Positions 27,257-35,462 of a stretch of 64,000 bases of DNA are shown here, piece by piece. The translations under genes were made by a program, and so were the position numbers. The stretch's first letter is position 1, and each line of letters starts with the position of its first letter. The notes under the pieces were generated by a model, which was not told the DNA's origin, ran no database searches, and saw only the letters and a program-made list of their open reading frames with translations. Source of the stretch: an uncultured Lachnospiraceae bacterium (GTDB lineage Bacteria; Bacillota; Clostridia; Lachnospirales; Lachnospiraceae). The DNA lies in NCBI GenBank assembly GCA_910580195.1, contig CAJTWA010000012.1:23329-87328 (forward strand), read 5' to 3'.

Positions 27257-27356
27257 TTCTTCCTGAAACCTGCTTTTGCCTTTTCCTGCCATTCCCAGCA
27301 AATTTTGCCCGAAAGCAGGAGAAACTGCTGCCCATAGCCCAAATAGCTTCTCCCTG

Positions 27357-27467
27357 CTATTCCCCTAGGCCGTTTTCCACTGCTGTTACCATTTGCCCGG
27401 AAGGCTTCCCCCTGCTATTCCCCTAGGCCGTTTTCCACTGCTGTTACCATTGCCCGGAGGGCTTCTT
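27357..27467. repeat. Duplicated 3' end of the HPr gene (58-bp period)
   Basis: CTATTCCCCTAGGCCGTTTT and the 30 following bases occur at the true gene end (27415 onward) and again at 27357, just beyond the stop codon, with one inserted base. The duplicated segment covers the last 15 or so codons of the HPr-like gene. The spare copy is not part of any gene. Confidence 0.8.
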
Positions 27468-27678
27468 CTTCATCTTCCCCTTCACAGACAAATTCTATGG
27501 AATCGCCGGATTTGATGCAGGCGCCCAATACGCTTAAGACGCTCTTGGCATTTGCCGTGCCTCCTTTGAAATTAAAGGTAATCAACGCTTGGTACTTTAC
27601 CGCTTCTTTGCATAAAATTCCCGCCGGGCGCAGGTGCAGGCCCGTAGGGTTCTTAATTGTTACTTTCTGGCTAACCAT
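27415..27678 (-). CDS. HPr family phosphocarrier protein
   Basis: This 87-residue protein has the standard HPr length. TGLHLRPAG holds the PEP-phosphorylated His near residue 15, and AKSVLSVLGA holds the position equivalent to regulatory Ser46. It accepts phosphate from Enzyme I for sugar uptake, or serves as a catabolite-control cofactor like Crh; the intact His favours a true carrier. The ATG at 27678 follows GGAGG by 7 bases. It lies downstream of glmM with a 92-bp gap, far from any other PTS gene in the window. Confidence 0.9.
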   Translation of the reverse strand: MVSQKVTIKNPTGLHLRPAGILCKEAVKYQALITFNFKGGTANAKSVLSVLGACIKSGDSIEFVCEGEDEEEALRAMVTAVENGLGE

Positions 27679-27770
27679 CTTCGTTCCTCCAATACCGTTT
27701 TTTACTATCAGGGGCCCAAGGCCCCTCCCAGCAAGCCCCCTTGGCAAACTGGGATTCCCCTTCTTGCAGA

Positions 27771-29120
27771 TTATAGCATATTCTTCATAATCAAATCGGC
27801 CAGCGCATTGGCATCTTGGCTGATTTCCCCTTGGTCTTTCCCCTCAATCATGACGCGGACTAACGGCTCTGTCCCAGACGGGCGGATAAGCACCCTGCCT
27901 TCCCCGGCAAATTTCTGCTCTAAGCTGCGGACTGCCTGTGCAATCTCTGGATAATCCATAAAATGCTCTTTCTTGTGGTTCGGCACCTTGGCATTGACAA
28001 GGGCTTGTGGCAGCACTTCCATAATCTGTGCAAGCTGGGAGAGGGGCTCTTTCGTTTCTACCATGACCTGCAGTAAATGCAGCGCGCTTAGCAGCCCATC
28101 CCCAGTGGTATTTTCATCTAAGAAAATAATATGCCCGGACTGTTCCCCACCGATATTATACCCATTTTCCCGCATATTTTCTAAAACATAACGGTCCCCT
28201 ACCTTGGTCTGTTCAATGTGGATGCCCCGTGCCTTCCCCATCAGGGTAAACCCTAAGTTGCTCATGACTGTCCCTACAATGGTGTCTTTTTTCAGGTTCC
28301 CATGGTCCTTCATGTAATTCCCGATAATCGCCATCACTTGGTCGCCGTCTACCACGTCGCCTTTCTCGTCCACGGCCAGCATACGGTCTGCATCCCCGTC
28401 AAAGGCAATCCCTACGTCCGCTTTCTCATATACTACCCTTGCCCGCAGTTCATCCATATGGGTAGAGCCGCAGTTGGCATTGATATTGGTCCCGTCCGGG
28501 CTGGTATGGATGGCTACAAGGTTGGCACCAAGGCCTTTCAAGGTTTCCACTGCAGTATAATGGGCAGCCCCTTCCGCACAGTCTACGACAATCTTCATGC
28601 CGCTTAAGTCCACCGGAACCGTTTTTTTCATGAAAAATACATATTCTTCCCTTGCGTCAAACCGGTAGCTGATTTTCCCAATCCCGGAGCCAAGGGGCAT
28701 GGCAATGTCCTTCATGCCATTCTTAATCAATGCCTCGATTTCATCCTCCAATTCATCGGAAAGCTTATACCCTTCCCCATTGAAAAACTTAATCCCATTA
28801 AATTCCATAGGGTTATGGGACGCGGAAATCACAACCCCTGCTTCTACCTTATGCTTTTTCGTCAGGTAAGCAATGGCCGGCGTCGGCATCACGCCCATAT
28901 AGACCGCGTTTGCCCCTACGGAACAAATCCCTGCCATCAATGCGTTTGCCAGCATCCCTCCTGAAATCCTTGTATCGCATCCTACAATAATGGTAGGCTG
29001 GTGCGCCTTTTCCTTTGTCAGCACATAAGCCCCTGCCTGCCCTAATTTCATTGCCAGTTCAATGGTAAGCTCTGTGCCTGCCACTCCCCTTACGCCGTCT
29101 GTCCCAAACATTCTTGCCAT
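27771..29120 (-). CDS. glmM: Phosphoglucosamine mutase
   Basis: The 449 residues match the GlmM family throughout. The phosphorylated Ser101 lies in ISASHNPMEFNG, metal-binding Asp residues in FDGDADR, the sugar-binding loop in GGEQSGHI and the phosphate site in RPSGTEPLVRV. It converts glucosamine-6-P to glucosamine-1-P for peptidoglycan and glycan precursors. The order cdaA-cdaR-glmM is conserved in Firmicutes, where GlmM and CdaR modulate the c-di-AMP cyclase CdaA. AGGAGG lies before the ATG. Confidence 0.97.
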   Translation of the reverse strand: MARMFGTDGVRGVAGTELTIELAMKLGQAGAYVLTKEKAHQPTIIVGCDTRISGGMLANALMAGICSVGANAVYMGVMPTPAIAYLTKKHKVEAGVVISASHNPMEFNGIKFFNGEGYKLSDELEDEIEALIKNGMKDIAMPLGSGIGKISYRFDAREEYVFFMKKTVPVDLSGMKIVVDCAEGAAHYTAVETLKGLGANLVAIHTSPDGTNINANCGSTHMDELRARVVYEKADVGIAFDGDADRMLAVDEKGDVVDGDQVMAIIGNYMKDHGNLKKDTIVGTVMSNLGFTLMGKARGIHIEQTKVGDRYVLENMRENGYNIGGEQSGHIIFLDENTTGDGLLSALHLLQVMVETKEPLSQLAQIMEVLPQALVNAKVPNHKKEHFMDYPEIAQAVRSLEQKFAGEGRVLIRPSGTEPLVRVMIEGKDQGEISQDANALADLIMKNML

Positions 29121-29147
29121 AATTTTATTTCCTCCTATTTCACTAGT

Positions 29148-30569
29148 TTACCTTTCTGTGCCCCTAGGGCTTTCCTCATTCTCGTCCTGGCTGGGGCGGT
29201 TGGGGTCCGTGGTATTCGCTTGGTTCTCGTCTTGGTTCACTTCCGGGCCCCTGTCCTGCCCATCATCGTCCACATCCCCATCCTCATTCCCCTCTGTGCC
29301 TTCCTCTTTGTTTTTATCCTCAATGGTGACTTGGACATTTACATTCCCTGTCATTTCATATTTATCGCTTGGCAGCGTCACAGTCAGCTGCAGGGAATGG
29401 ATGCCCGGCCCAAGCCCTGACACATCCAATGCCCCTTGGATATCCGTAAGCTGCAGGGTATCCATATCCTCTTTCAGCGCCCGGACGGAAACCGGCACGG
29501 AATTCCCATTATAAGACAGTTCATAATTGCTGTCCAGCCCAGTGACATTAATGCGGTCCACCGGCAGGTTATATACCTTTGTTTCTTTCGCCTCAATCAT
29601 AACGCGGACTGCCACTTGGTTTAAGGATTCATCCACAAGGGAAACCCCAGCCTCTGCCAAATATGGGTTTAAGTCAATCACCACTTCGTCCTCTTCCCTC
29701 ATGCCGTCGATATTGATGGCATCCTCCGGGATGTTGATGGCGCTGATGCCATTGAGCAAATCCGGCTCCCCTTTCACCAGCACATTTTCCGGGACAAACT
29801 CCAAGCCGCGGTATTCATACCCTTCCGCCGGGGTGCCGCTGGCCTTGCAGCGGATTGGGACGCTCTTAGTCCCTAAGATTTTCGCCCGGATGGTGACGGT
29901 GGTCTGATTCCGCTCCAAAAGCTCAGAGGAAATGGTTTCCCCATCCTCATCTAAGAGCACCGGCATCACATTGTCCGTTACATCGCCGGAAACACCGTCC
30001 ACATTGATGGAGGCAGATACCCGGCTAATCCGGGATACTACAGATTCCGGCCCGGATACCGTCAAAAGGTTCGGCACCACTTCCACTGTGCCTATGGCAC
30101 AGCCGTCCGCCGGCGTCCCTGTATATTCCGGGGTAATGACAAATTTCTGCTGGGACAAATCCTCCAAGGTAATCTGCAGGTTCACTGTCCTCTGCATGAC
30201 GGTAATATATTTATCATACTTTTTCGGGCTGATTTCTATCGGGACAAGCTTGACATCGCCGTCCCGGCTTAAATCCAGCTGGCTTAAATCTGCTGTCACG
30301 CTGAAATCATCGCCGTTCATCTTTTCCACATAGCTCCTAGGCCCCGAAATATAGAATACTGCAATATCGGAGTCCCCAACAATGTCCGGCACCTTGCCCA
30401 TCTCTGTAATTACATTTTTATTGCGGATTTCCACCGAAACGGAAAAAGTCTTGGTCGCGTCCGGGTCGGCCATTTTCACCACTACCATCCACAGCACAAT
30501 GGATAAAAGAATGGCCAGAACCTTAAGCCCAAGGTTATTTACCAGATGCTTCATCATTTTCTTGAACAT
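29148..30569 (-). CDS. cdaR: CdaR, YbbR-domain regulator of the diadenylate cyclase
   Basis: The protein has 473 residues. One N-terminal membrane helix (about 13-32, GLKVLAILLSIVLWMVVV) is followed by four YbbR-type beta domains of about 85 residues each (VSVEIRNKN..., VTPEYTGTPADG..., CKASGTPAEGYEY...) and a very acidic tail (EGNEDGDVDDDGQD). It is anchored with the domains outside and interacts with CdaA in characterised Firmicutes. The ATG at 30569 lies inside cdaA (35-bp overlap) with AGGAGG 7 bases before it, so translation is coupled. The long Asp/Glu tail may bind wall or metal ions; that is inference. Confidence 0.94.
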   Translation of the reverse strand: MFKKMMKHLVNNLGLKVLAILLSIVLWMVVVKMADPDATKTFSVSVEIRNKNVITEMGKVPDIVGDSDIAVFYISGPRSYVEKMNGDDFSVTADLSQLDLSRDGDVKLVPIEISPKKYDKYITVMQRTVNLQITLEDLSQQKFVITPEYTGTPADGCAIGTVEVVPNLLTVSGPESVVSRISRVSASINVDGVSGDVTDNVMPVLLDEDGETISSELLERNQTTVTIRAKILGTKSVPIRCKASGTPAEGYEYRGLEFVPENVLVKGEPDLLNGISAINIPEDAINIDGMREEDEVVIDLNPYLAEAGVSLVDESLNQVAVRVMIEAKETKVYNLPVDRINVTGLDSNYELSYNGNSVPVSVRALKEDMDTLQLTDIQGALDVSGLGPGIHSLQLTVTLPSDKYEMTGNVNVQVTIEDKNKEEGTEGNEDGDVDDDGQDRGPEVNQDENQANTTDPNRPSQDENEESPRGTER

Positions 30570-31440
30570 TCTTCATCCTCCTTTTCCAGATTCGGAACCT
30601 TGCCACGTCCATGGAGCCTTTCCGGATAAAATTCAGTTTTCCTTTCAGGTATTCTGCATCTACGTTCCGGTACAGTTCCCCGCCGACAGCAATGGAAACA
30701 TTCCCAGTTTCCTCAGATACCACAACCGTCAGCGCGTCGCAGACCTCGCTGATGCCCACGGCCGCACGGTGCCTGGTCCCAAGCTCCTTGCTCAGCCCCA
30801 TATTGTCCGAAAGGGGCAGGTAGCAGGTGGCTGACACAATCCGGTCCCCCCGTACAATAATAGCGCCATCATGCAATGGCGTGTTGTGCTCAAAGATATT
30901 AATCAGGAGCTGGCTGGATACAAGGGAATCCAGTTCTATCCCCGTCCTTGCATATTCCTTCAGGCCCACATCCTGTTCAATGACAATCAATGCGCCTGTC
31001 TTCACCTTCGCCATCTCGTAAGTAGCCTTCACAATTTCGTTGGTTACACGCTCGCTGAACCTCTCTTGGTTTTTCTGGGAATCAAAGGGAAACAGGGAAG
31101 TCAGGATATTTTTGCGTCCAAGCACCTCCAAAGCACGCCTAAGTTCTGGCTGGAACACAATAATAACCGCAATTACTGCCACATTGATGGTCTTCCCTGC
31201 AATCCACAGAATGGTGTTCATCTGGAAAATTGCGGCAAGCAGCACCACTACCAGCACCACGATAATCCCTTTTAGGAGATTCCATGCCCTTGTCTGCTTG
31301 AACCATATCATTACATTATAGATCAGGAATGAAAGAATAATAATCTCCGCTATATCCGTCTTGGTTATGGCATAGCTGTCAATCCAAAACAGGTATTTTG
31401 AAGCAAAGGAATTCAATATCGCAAATAAATTCTGTATCAT
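30535..31440 (-). CDS. cdaA: Diadenylate cyclase CdaA (DacA)
   Basis: The product (301 residues) has three N-terminal membrane helices (to about residue 80) followed by the DAC domain with its two hallmarks, DGA at 191-193 (HDGAIIVRG) and RHR at 223-225 (GTRHRAAVG). It makes the second messenger c-di-AMP from two ATP, controlling osmolyte transport and wall homeostasis. The ATG at 31440 has GGGGAT before it; an earlier in-frame start at 31479 overlaps the upstream gene and lacks a ribosome site. The order with cdaR and glmM is the standard Firmicutes one. Confidence 0.96.
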   Translation of the reverse strand: MIQNLFAILNSFASKYLFWIDSYAITKTDIAEIIILSFLIYNVMIWFKQTRAWNLLKGIIVVLVVVLLAAIFQMNTILWIAGKTINVAVIAVIIVFQPELRRALEVLGRKNILTSLFPFDSQKNQERFSERVTNEIVKATYEMAKVKTGALIVIEQDVGLKEYARTGIELDSLVSSQLLINIFEHNTPLHDGAIIVRGDRIVSATCYLPLSDNMGLSKELGTRHRAAVGISEVCDALTVVVSEETGNVSIAVGGELYRNVDAEYLKGKLNFIRKGSMDVARFRIWKRRMKNVQENDEASGK

Positions 31441-31456
31441 TTTTTCATCCCCTTTC

Positions 31457-32449
31457 CTAATCCAGCAAATCCTCGTCAATATCTAACTCTTCCGCCAGTT
31501 CCCTGCGCCCTGCCGTTACACGTTTTTTCGGGGTAATCCGTTTTACCCTTTTGTCTTTCCTCGACACAAACACCTTGGGGACTGCCTTCACAAAATAGTA
31601 ATACTCGTCATCCTCAAACTGCACCCGCTCCACCCGGGAATAATCCAGGTTGTAGAGAAAGAACTCAAGCACCAAGGAAACCACAATGGAAACCACAATC
31701 CCTATCAGCACCCACAGGGCCTGGTCCGTCATATCCAGCAGGATATAGCCCACCATAAGGATCACCAGTTCCGCCATATTCCCTACAAACAGCGCAATCC
31801 GCCATGCATAATTGATAGACTGGCGCCGGATTAAGTAAACAATCATTGAGGTAACAAAAAACGCAGCCAGCACAAGGTACATTTCTTTATTCCCAATAAA
31901 AATCTTAAGGGCTGCCGTAAACTTGGCAAGAGCCTCCGTTTCCTCGGTGGAGGTAAAATTCACAAGGTTCTCCTGCACCCCCCGGAGGTAGTAATACGCG
32001 GCCCCTCCGCACACTACAGATAAATATGCAGAAGGCCCCTTCAACATTCCGGTTGCCACCGGCATCACTTGGGGCACCCGGAAAAAGCAGAGCACCGCTG
32101 TCAATATGACGCTATAACCATTTTGCGGGGCAAACTTCCCATATAAGAATAGCAGCAGCACAAACAGGCCGAGCCCAATGGCGCATGCCTCTAAAGACAA
32201 GGCATATAAATGCAGCAAAATCAAGCCGCATGACAGAACAACCATTGCATTGACAGGCAAAAATGCGCACACCAAAGACAGCAGCAATACAACTGCCAGC
32301 TGATTTAGCTGTTCCATGTAGCCAGCCTGGCTATTAATCATGGAAAAAACAAGGATGCCCAACATAAATTTTATGCCCGCCGCTGCATATAATTCATATT
32401 TCCCATAAAAAATCCGCAGTTTTTCCCTTAGTTCCAACAAACCTGTCAT
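31457..32449 (-). CDS. Conserved membrane protein upstream of cdaA
   Basis: This 330-residue protein has about ten hydrophobic helices and a basic cytoplasmic C-terminus (RKDKRVKRITPKKR) ending in an acidic DIDEDLLD. I do not recognise a named family. The ATG at 32449 overlaps the upstream gene's stop (ATGA) and has CGGAGG 7 bases before it; the ATG at 32455 would be too close to that site. It sits as the second gene of the cdaA operon, so a role in envelope or c-di-AMP signalling is plausible by context only. Confidence 0.75.
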   Translation of the reverse strand: MTGLLELREKLRIFYGKYELYAAAGIKFMLGILVFSMINSQAGYMEQLNQLAVVLLLSLVCAFLPVNAMVVLSCGLILLHLYALSLEACAIGLGLFVLLLFLYGKFAPQNGYSVILTAVLCFFRVPQVMPVATGMLKGPSAYLSVVCGGAAYYYLRGVQENLVNFTSTEETEALAKFTAALKIFIGNKEMYLVLAAFFVTSMIVYLIRRQSINYAWRIALFVGNMAELVILMVGYILLDMTDQALWVLIGIVVSIVVSLVLEFFLYNLDYSRVERVQFEDDEYYYFVKAVPKVFVSRKDKRVKRITPKKRVTAGRRELAEELDIDEDLLD

Positions 32450-32865
32450 TTCCATTCCTCCGAAGGCTGTAATCTTTCTTCCCTTTCCTGAAGCCGCTCC
32501 ACCTTTTTCAGGGTAGCATAGTACTTCTTCATGCTTGCGGTGGCTTTCTTATACCGCCTGCTGTAGACAAGGTACGCGATTACCTGATACACACAGATAA
32601 ATGCGGCATATTTTATCAGTATGGAAACCGCCAGGTCCGGCAATTCCTTCCCTGCTAGGAAATCTGCAAGGCTATCCATGTTGTAAATCACCCAGCATAC
32701 GAATAAGATGCCAAAGGCTACCGTAGAAGTGACAAAGGTTTTCATCATTTCAAAACTGATATAATCTTTCCGGTAATACTGCTTGATTGGCATGTGCTCC
32801 TTGCCCTCCCCTGCTTCGTAGGAGGCCATTTTTGTCATAAGGCGGATTCTCTCTTCATTTAACAT
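32446..32865 (-). CDS. Small two-helix membrane protein, first gene of the cdaA operon
   Basis: Of 139 residues, about 1-35 are cytoplasmic and charged, two hydrophobic helices follow (about 38-58 and 73-95), and a Lys/Arg/Glu-rich tail, probably a coiled coil (MKKYYATLKKVERLQEREER), ends the protein. I recognise no family. The ATG at 32865 is preferred because the region further upstream contains the promoter (32900-32928). The stop overlaps the next gene's ATG, so the pair is translationally coupled and may form one complex. Confidence 0.7.
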   Translation of the reverse strand: MLNEERIRLMTKMASYEAGEGKEHMPIKQYYRKDYISFEMMKTFVTSTVAFGILFVCWVIYNMDSLADFLAGKELPDLAVSILIKYAAFICVYQVIAYLVYSRRYKKATASMKKYYATLKKVERLQEREERLQPSEEWK

Positions 32866-32899
32866 ACGTATTTTCCTTTTCCTGTTGTTAATCAGCCTT

Positions 32900-32928
32900 A
32901 TTATAGCACATTTTAGCATGACAGACAA
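32900..32928 (-). promoter_or_regulatory. Promoter of the operon leading to cdaA-cdaR-glmM
   Basis: Minus-strand TTGTCT (32923-32928) and a perfect TATAAT (32900-32905) are separated by exactly 17 bp, 35 bp upstream of the start codon at 32865. No other comparably strong promoter was seen before glmM, so the five genes from 32865 down to 27771, and perhaps the HPr gene, may be one transcript. Confidence 0.7.
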
Positions 32929-32999
32929 TACCGACAGGATATGTCCCTGAACCATATGCTTGATACATATGCCCATAGCAACATATTCTGCCGGCAGCC

Positions 33000-33407
33000 T
33001 TAATTATCCAAAAACCTCATCCTGTCTTTTTCACTGGTATGCTTCTTGGGGGACAGCGTTGCCGTCGGGCGTTTGATGGCCCCATTCAGCTCATTCTGCA
33101 GGCTGGTCCTGCACCTGTCGCAGAACCTTCCGGTCAGTACCTTCCCGCCGCAGCTTTCACATTCCAGCGTAATCTGGGATTCCTCCGTAAAGGTCAGGCG
33201 CTCTTCCCTTACCCACTGCTTAATCTGTTTTACGGAAACTTCATTTTCCTCTGCAATCTTGTTGAGGGGCGCTTTGGGGTTCTTCCTTAAGTATTCCTTT
33301 ACGCTCTGGAACTTTTCCTCCAATTCTGCCATGCATCCGGGGCAAAGCTGCTGCCCATGCAAATAGTTAAATAGCCTTCCGCAGCCTCTGCAATTCCTTA
33401 CTTCCAT
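33000..33407 (-). CDS. YvyF-type flagellar operon protein (TIGR03826-like)
   Basis: This 135-residue protein has an N-terminal zinc-finger-like CxxC pair (CRGCGRLF, CPGC), a helix-turn-helix-like middle (PLNKIAEENEVSVKQIKQWVREERL) and a second CxxC pair (CESC, CDRC). This is the layout of the flagellar-operon protein found next to comF in Bacillus. Its biochemical role is not settled in the family; a regulator of flagellar gene expression is likely. The ATG at 33407 has AGGAGG upstream. It lies directly downstream of comF, as in Bacillus. Confidence 0.8.
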   Translation of the reverse strand: MEVRNCRGCGRLFNYLHGQQLCPGCMAELEEKFQSVKEYLRKNPKAPLNKIAEENEVSVKQIKQWVREERLTFTEESQITLECESCGGKVLTGRFCDRCRTSLQNELNGAIKRPTATLSPKKHTSEKDRMRFLDN

Positions 33408-33439
33408 ATCCTCTTTCCTCCTAATATCCTCTGCCGGGC

Positions 33440-34168
33440 TCAGTACCCCCTGCCGATACTGACGCTTAAGCAATAGACCTCCTTGGCCCCTGCCCGCTTC
33501 AGCTCCTTCGCAGCTTCGTCCATCGTAGACCCGGTCGTATAAATATCATCTATCAGTAAGATATGGTCTAATTGTACCTTATTTGCGCTGGTTTTAAAAG
33601 CCCTTTTCAAGTTATTTTTACGTTCTTCCTCATTTAATTCCTTCTGCGCCCTTGTATCGCGGACACGGAGGAGCAAATTCGGGAAAACCGGGAGGCCCAT
33701 TTCCTCCCCAAGCTTCCTTGCTACCAGCCCTGCTTGGTTAAATCCCCGCTGCCGCAGGCGCTTTCTGGAAAGGGGGATGGGGACAACTGCCGAAATCCCG
33801 CACCGCCTAATCCATCCGCCATGCACCCGCGCCAGTTCCCTGCTGTAGTACACGGCATACTCCCGGCGGTTCTGGTACTTAAACCGGTACAGGGAATCCT
33901 TTACCGGGCCTTTGTAGGCCCACAGGGCTTTTCCCTGGGCGTATGCCAAATCCTTCCGCCCGCAGTCGTAGCAGTATTCTGCCCGCTCGTCCTGCAAGGG
34001 TTTCCCGCATTTGAAGCAGGCGGGTTCCCCTATGTATTCTGGGAGCGTTTGGCATTTCCGGCACGCTAGCGGGGCTTGGGTGGACAGGGAGTGGAATAAT
34101 ACTTTGTCGCAGAAGGGGCATCTGGGCGGGAAGAGTAAATGCAATAAGTTATCTTTTCCTATATTCAA
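33440..34168 (-). CDS. comF: ComF family protein
   Basis: The product (242 residues) has an N-terminal zinc ribbon (PRCPFC, CRKC, CFKCGK, CYDCGRKD) followed by a phosphoribosyltransferase-like domain with the PRPP-loop motif LLIDDIYTTGSTMDEA. ComF acts in uptake of single-stranded DNA during transformation in competent species, but the family is also kept in non-competent Clostridia. The only plausible start is a TTG at 34168 behind AAGG. No ComFA helicase gene is next to it. Confidence 0.88.
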   Translation of the reverse strand: MNIGKDNLLHLLFPPRCPFCDKVLFHSLSTQAPLACRKCQTLPEYIGEPACFKCGKPLQDERAEYCYDCGRKDLAYAQGKALWAYKGPVKDSLYRFKYQNRREYAVYYSRELARVHGGWIRRCGISAVVPIPLSRKRLRQRGFNQAGLVARKLGEEMGLPVFPNLLLRVRDTRAQKELNEEERKNNLKRAFKTSANKVQLDHILLIDDIYTTGSTMDEAAKELKRAGAKEVYCLSVSIGRGY

Positions 34169-34340
34169 TTTTCCTTTTTGCGGAATAGTTCTCTCAGCAA
34201 TTTTTACTATATCATACTTCGGGTTTTGTTACTATAAAATTTTTCTTAAGAATTCCTAAAAATGTGGGAACTTCTAAGGGAATGGTGGGGGATATTGTGG
34301 GGGGATGGGTTGGAAAAAAGGGAGGAGAAGAAGGGGAGGG

Positions 34341-34598
34341 ATTGGCAGCGGACGGTAATCCAGAACCTCCCTTCCTCACGCAAACGAGAAGGGGGGGGGA
34401 AGGGATTGGCAGCGGACGGCAATCCAGAACCTCCCTTCCTCACGCAAACTGGGCAACGTTCCGGCGAACTAACTGCTAACTCCGGCTAAGGGATTTCGGG
34501 ATAGCCCTCATCCCTAAGCCTACGTAAGCAGTGGATTTCGCCTCCACTAAGGGCGCCCATGGACTGTTTGCTTAGAGGAAGGGAGGTTCTGGATTGCC
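34341..34598. repeat. Long inverted-repeat element with duplicated left arm
   Basis: A perfect 24-bp inverted repeat (34418-34441 and 34575-34598; core AATCCAGAACCTCCC) encloses 133 bp that contain further stems: GCAAAC/GTTTGC, AGTGGA/TCCACT, AGGGAT/ATCCCT and CCGG/CCGG. The left arm and its flank (ATTGGCAGCGGACGG...) are repeated at a 64-bp offset (34341 and 34405), so two left arms compete for one right arm. A G-rich plus-strand tract precedes it (34264-34400). The whole 499-bp gap between comF and the ABC operon holds no gene. It could be a non-autonomous mobile element or a structured RNA. Confidence 0.7.
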
Positions 34599-34667
34599 TG
34601 TGTATCAAATAATGGGCTGCTTTGCTGCAGGCAGAAATCCTGTAGGCGGATAAAAGCCTGTAAGTAT

Positions 34668-35462
34668 TTAAGAAAGCATCATGCGGTCGTTGGAGAATTC
34701 CCCGCCGCTGGCTTCTTCGAATTTCGCCAGCAGGTCGGCTACTTTTAAGCCTTTCTTTTCTTCCCCGGACACGTCATAGATGATGCGGCCTTCGTGCATC
34801 ATAATCAGGCGGTTGCCGAGGCGGATGGCGTCTTTCATATTGTGGGTTATCATCAGTGTGGTGAGGTGGTCCTTGCCTACGATTTCTTCTGTCAGGTCCA
34901 GTACTTTTTTGGCAGTTTTCGGGTCTAAGGCCGCGGTATGCTCATCCAGCAGGAGGAGCTTTGGGCTTTCTAGGGAGGCCATGAGGAGGGTCAGTGCCTG
35001 CCTCTGGCCGCCGGAGAGGAGGCCTACCTTAGAAGTCATCCTTGTTTCCAGCCCTAAGTCTAAGGCTTTGAGCTTCTCTTGGTAGGATTCACGCTCTTTC
35101 CCGGTAATGCCCCAGCCTAGGAAGCGCCGTTTCCCGCGCCTTGCGGCGATGGCAAGGTTTTCTTCGATATTCATGTCTGCGGCTGTGCCTGTCATGGGGT
35201 CTTGGAATACCCTGCCGAGGTATTTTGCCCGTTTATGCTCCGGCAGTTTCGTGACATTGGCCTCGTCAATCAGGATTTGGCCTTGGTCTACGGGGTATAC
35301 CCCGGCTATCATGTTCAGCATGGTGGATTTCCCTGCGCCGTTGCCGCCGATGACTGTCACAAAATCCCCTTCGTCCAGCACTAAGTTAATGCCGTTCAAG
35401 GCTTTTTTCTCATTGATGGTCCCGGGGTTAAAGGTCTTGTACACATTTTGAATCTTAAGCAC
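34668..35462 (-). CDS. ABC transporter ATP-binding protein (TrpZ-type)
   Basis: The 264-residue ATPase has Walker A (GGNGAGKST), a Q-loop (FQDP), the LSGGQRQ signature, Walker B (LLLLDEHTAALD) and the H-loop (ITHNM). EHTAALDP and the short family-specific insert with PVDQG place it with ATPases paired with TrpX/BmpA-like binding proteins. It energises the importer formed with the next two genes. The GTG at 35462 has GGGGGA 7 bases upstream and overlaps the permease stop by 8 bp, which indicates coupling; an ATG 11 codons earlier lies deep in the permease gene. Confidence 0.92.
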   Translation of the reverse strand: MLKIQNVYKTFNPGTINEKKALNGINLVLDEGDFVTVIGGNGAGKSTMLNMIAGVYPVDQGQILIDEANVTKLPEHKRAKYLGRVFQDPMTGTAADMNIEENLAIAARRGKRRFLGWGITGKERESYQEKLKALDLGLETRMTSKVGLLSGGQRQALTLLMASLESPKLLLLDEHTAALDPKTAKKVLDLTEEIVGKDHLTTLMITHNMKDAIRLGNRLIMMHEGRIIYDVSGEEKKGLKVADLLAKFEEASGGEFSNDRMMLS

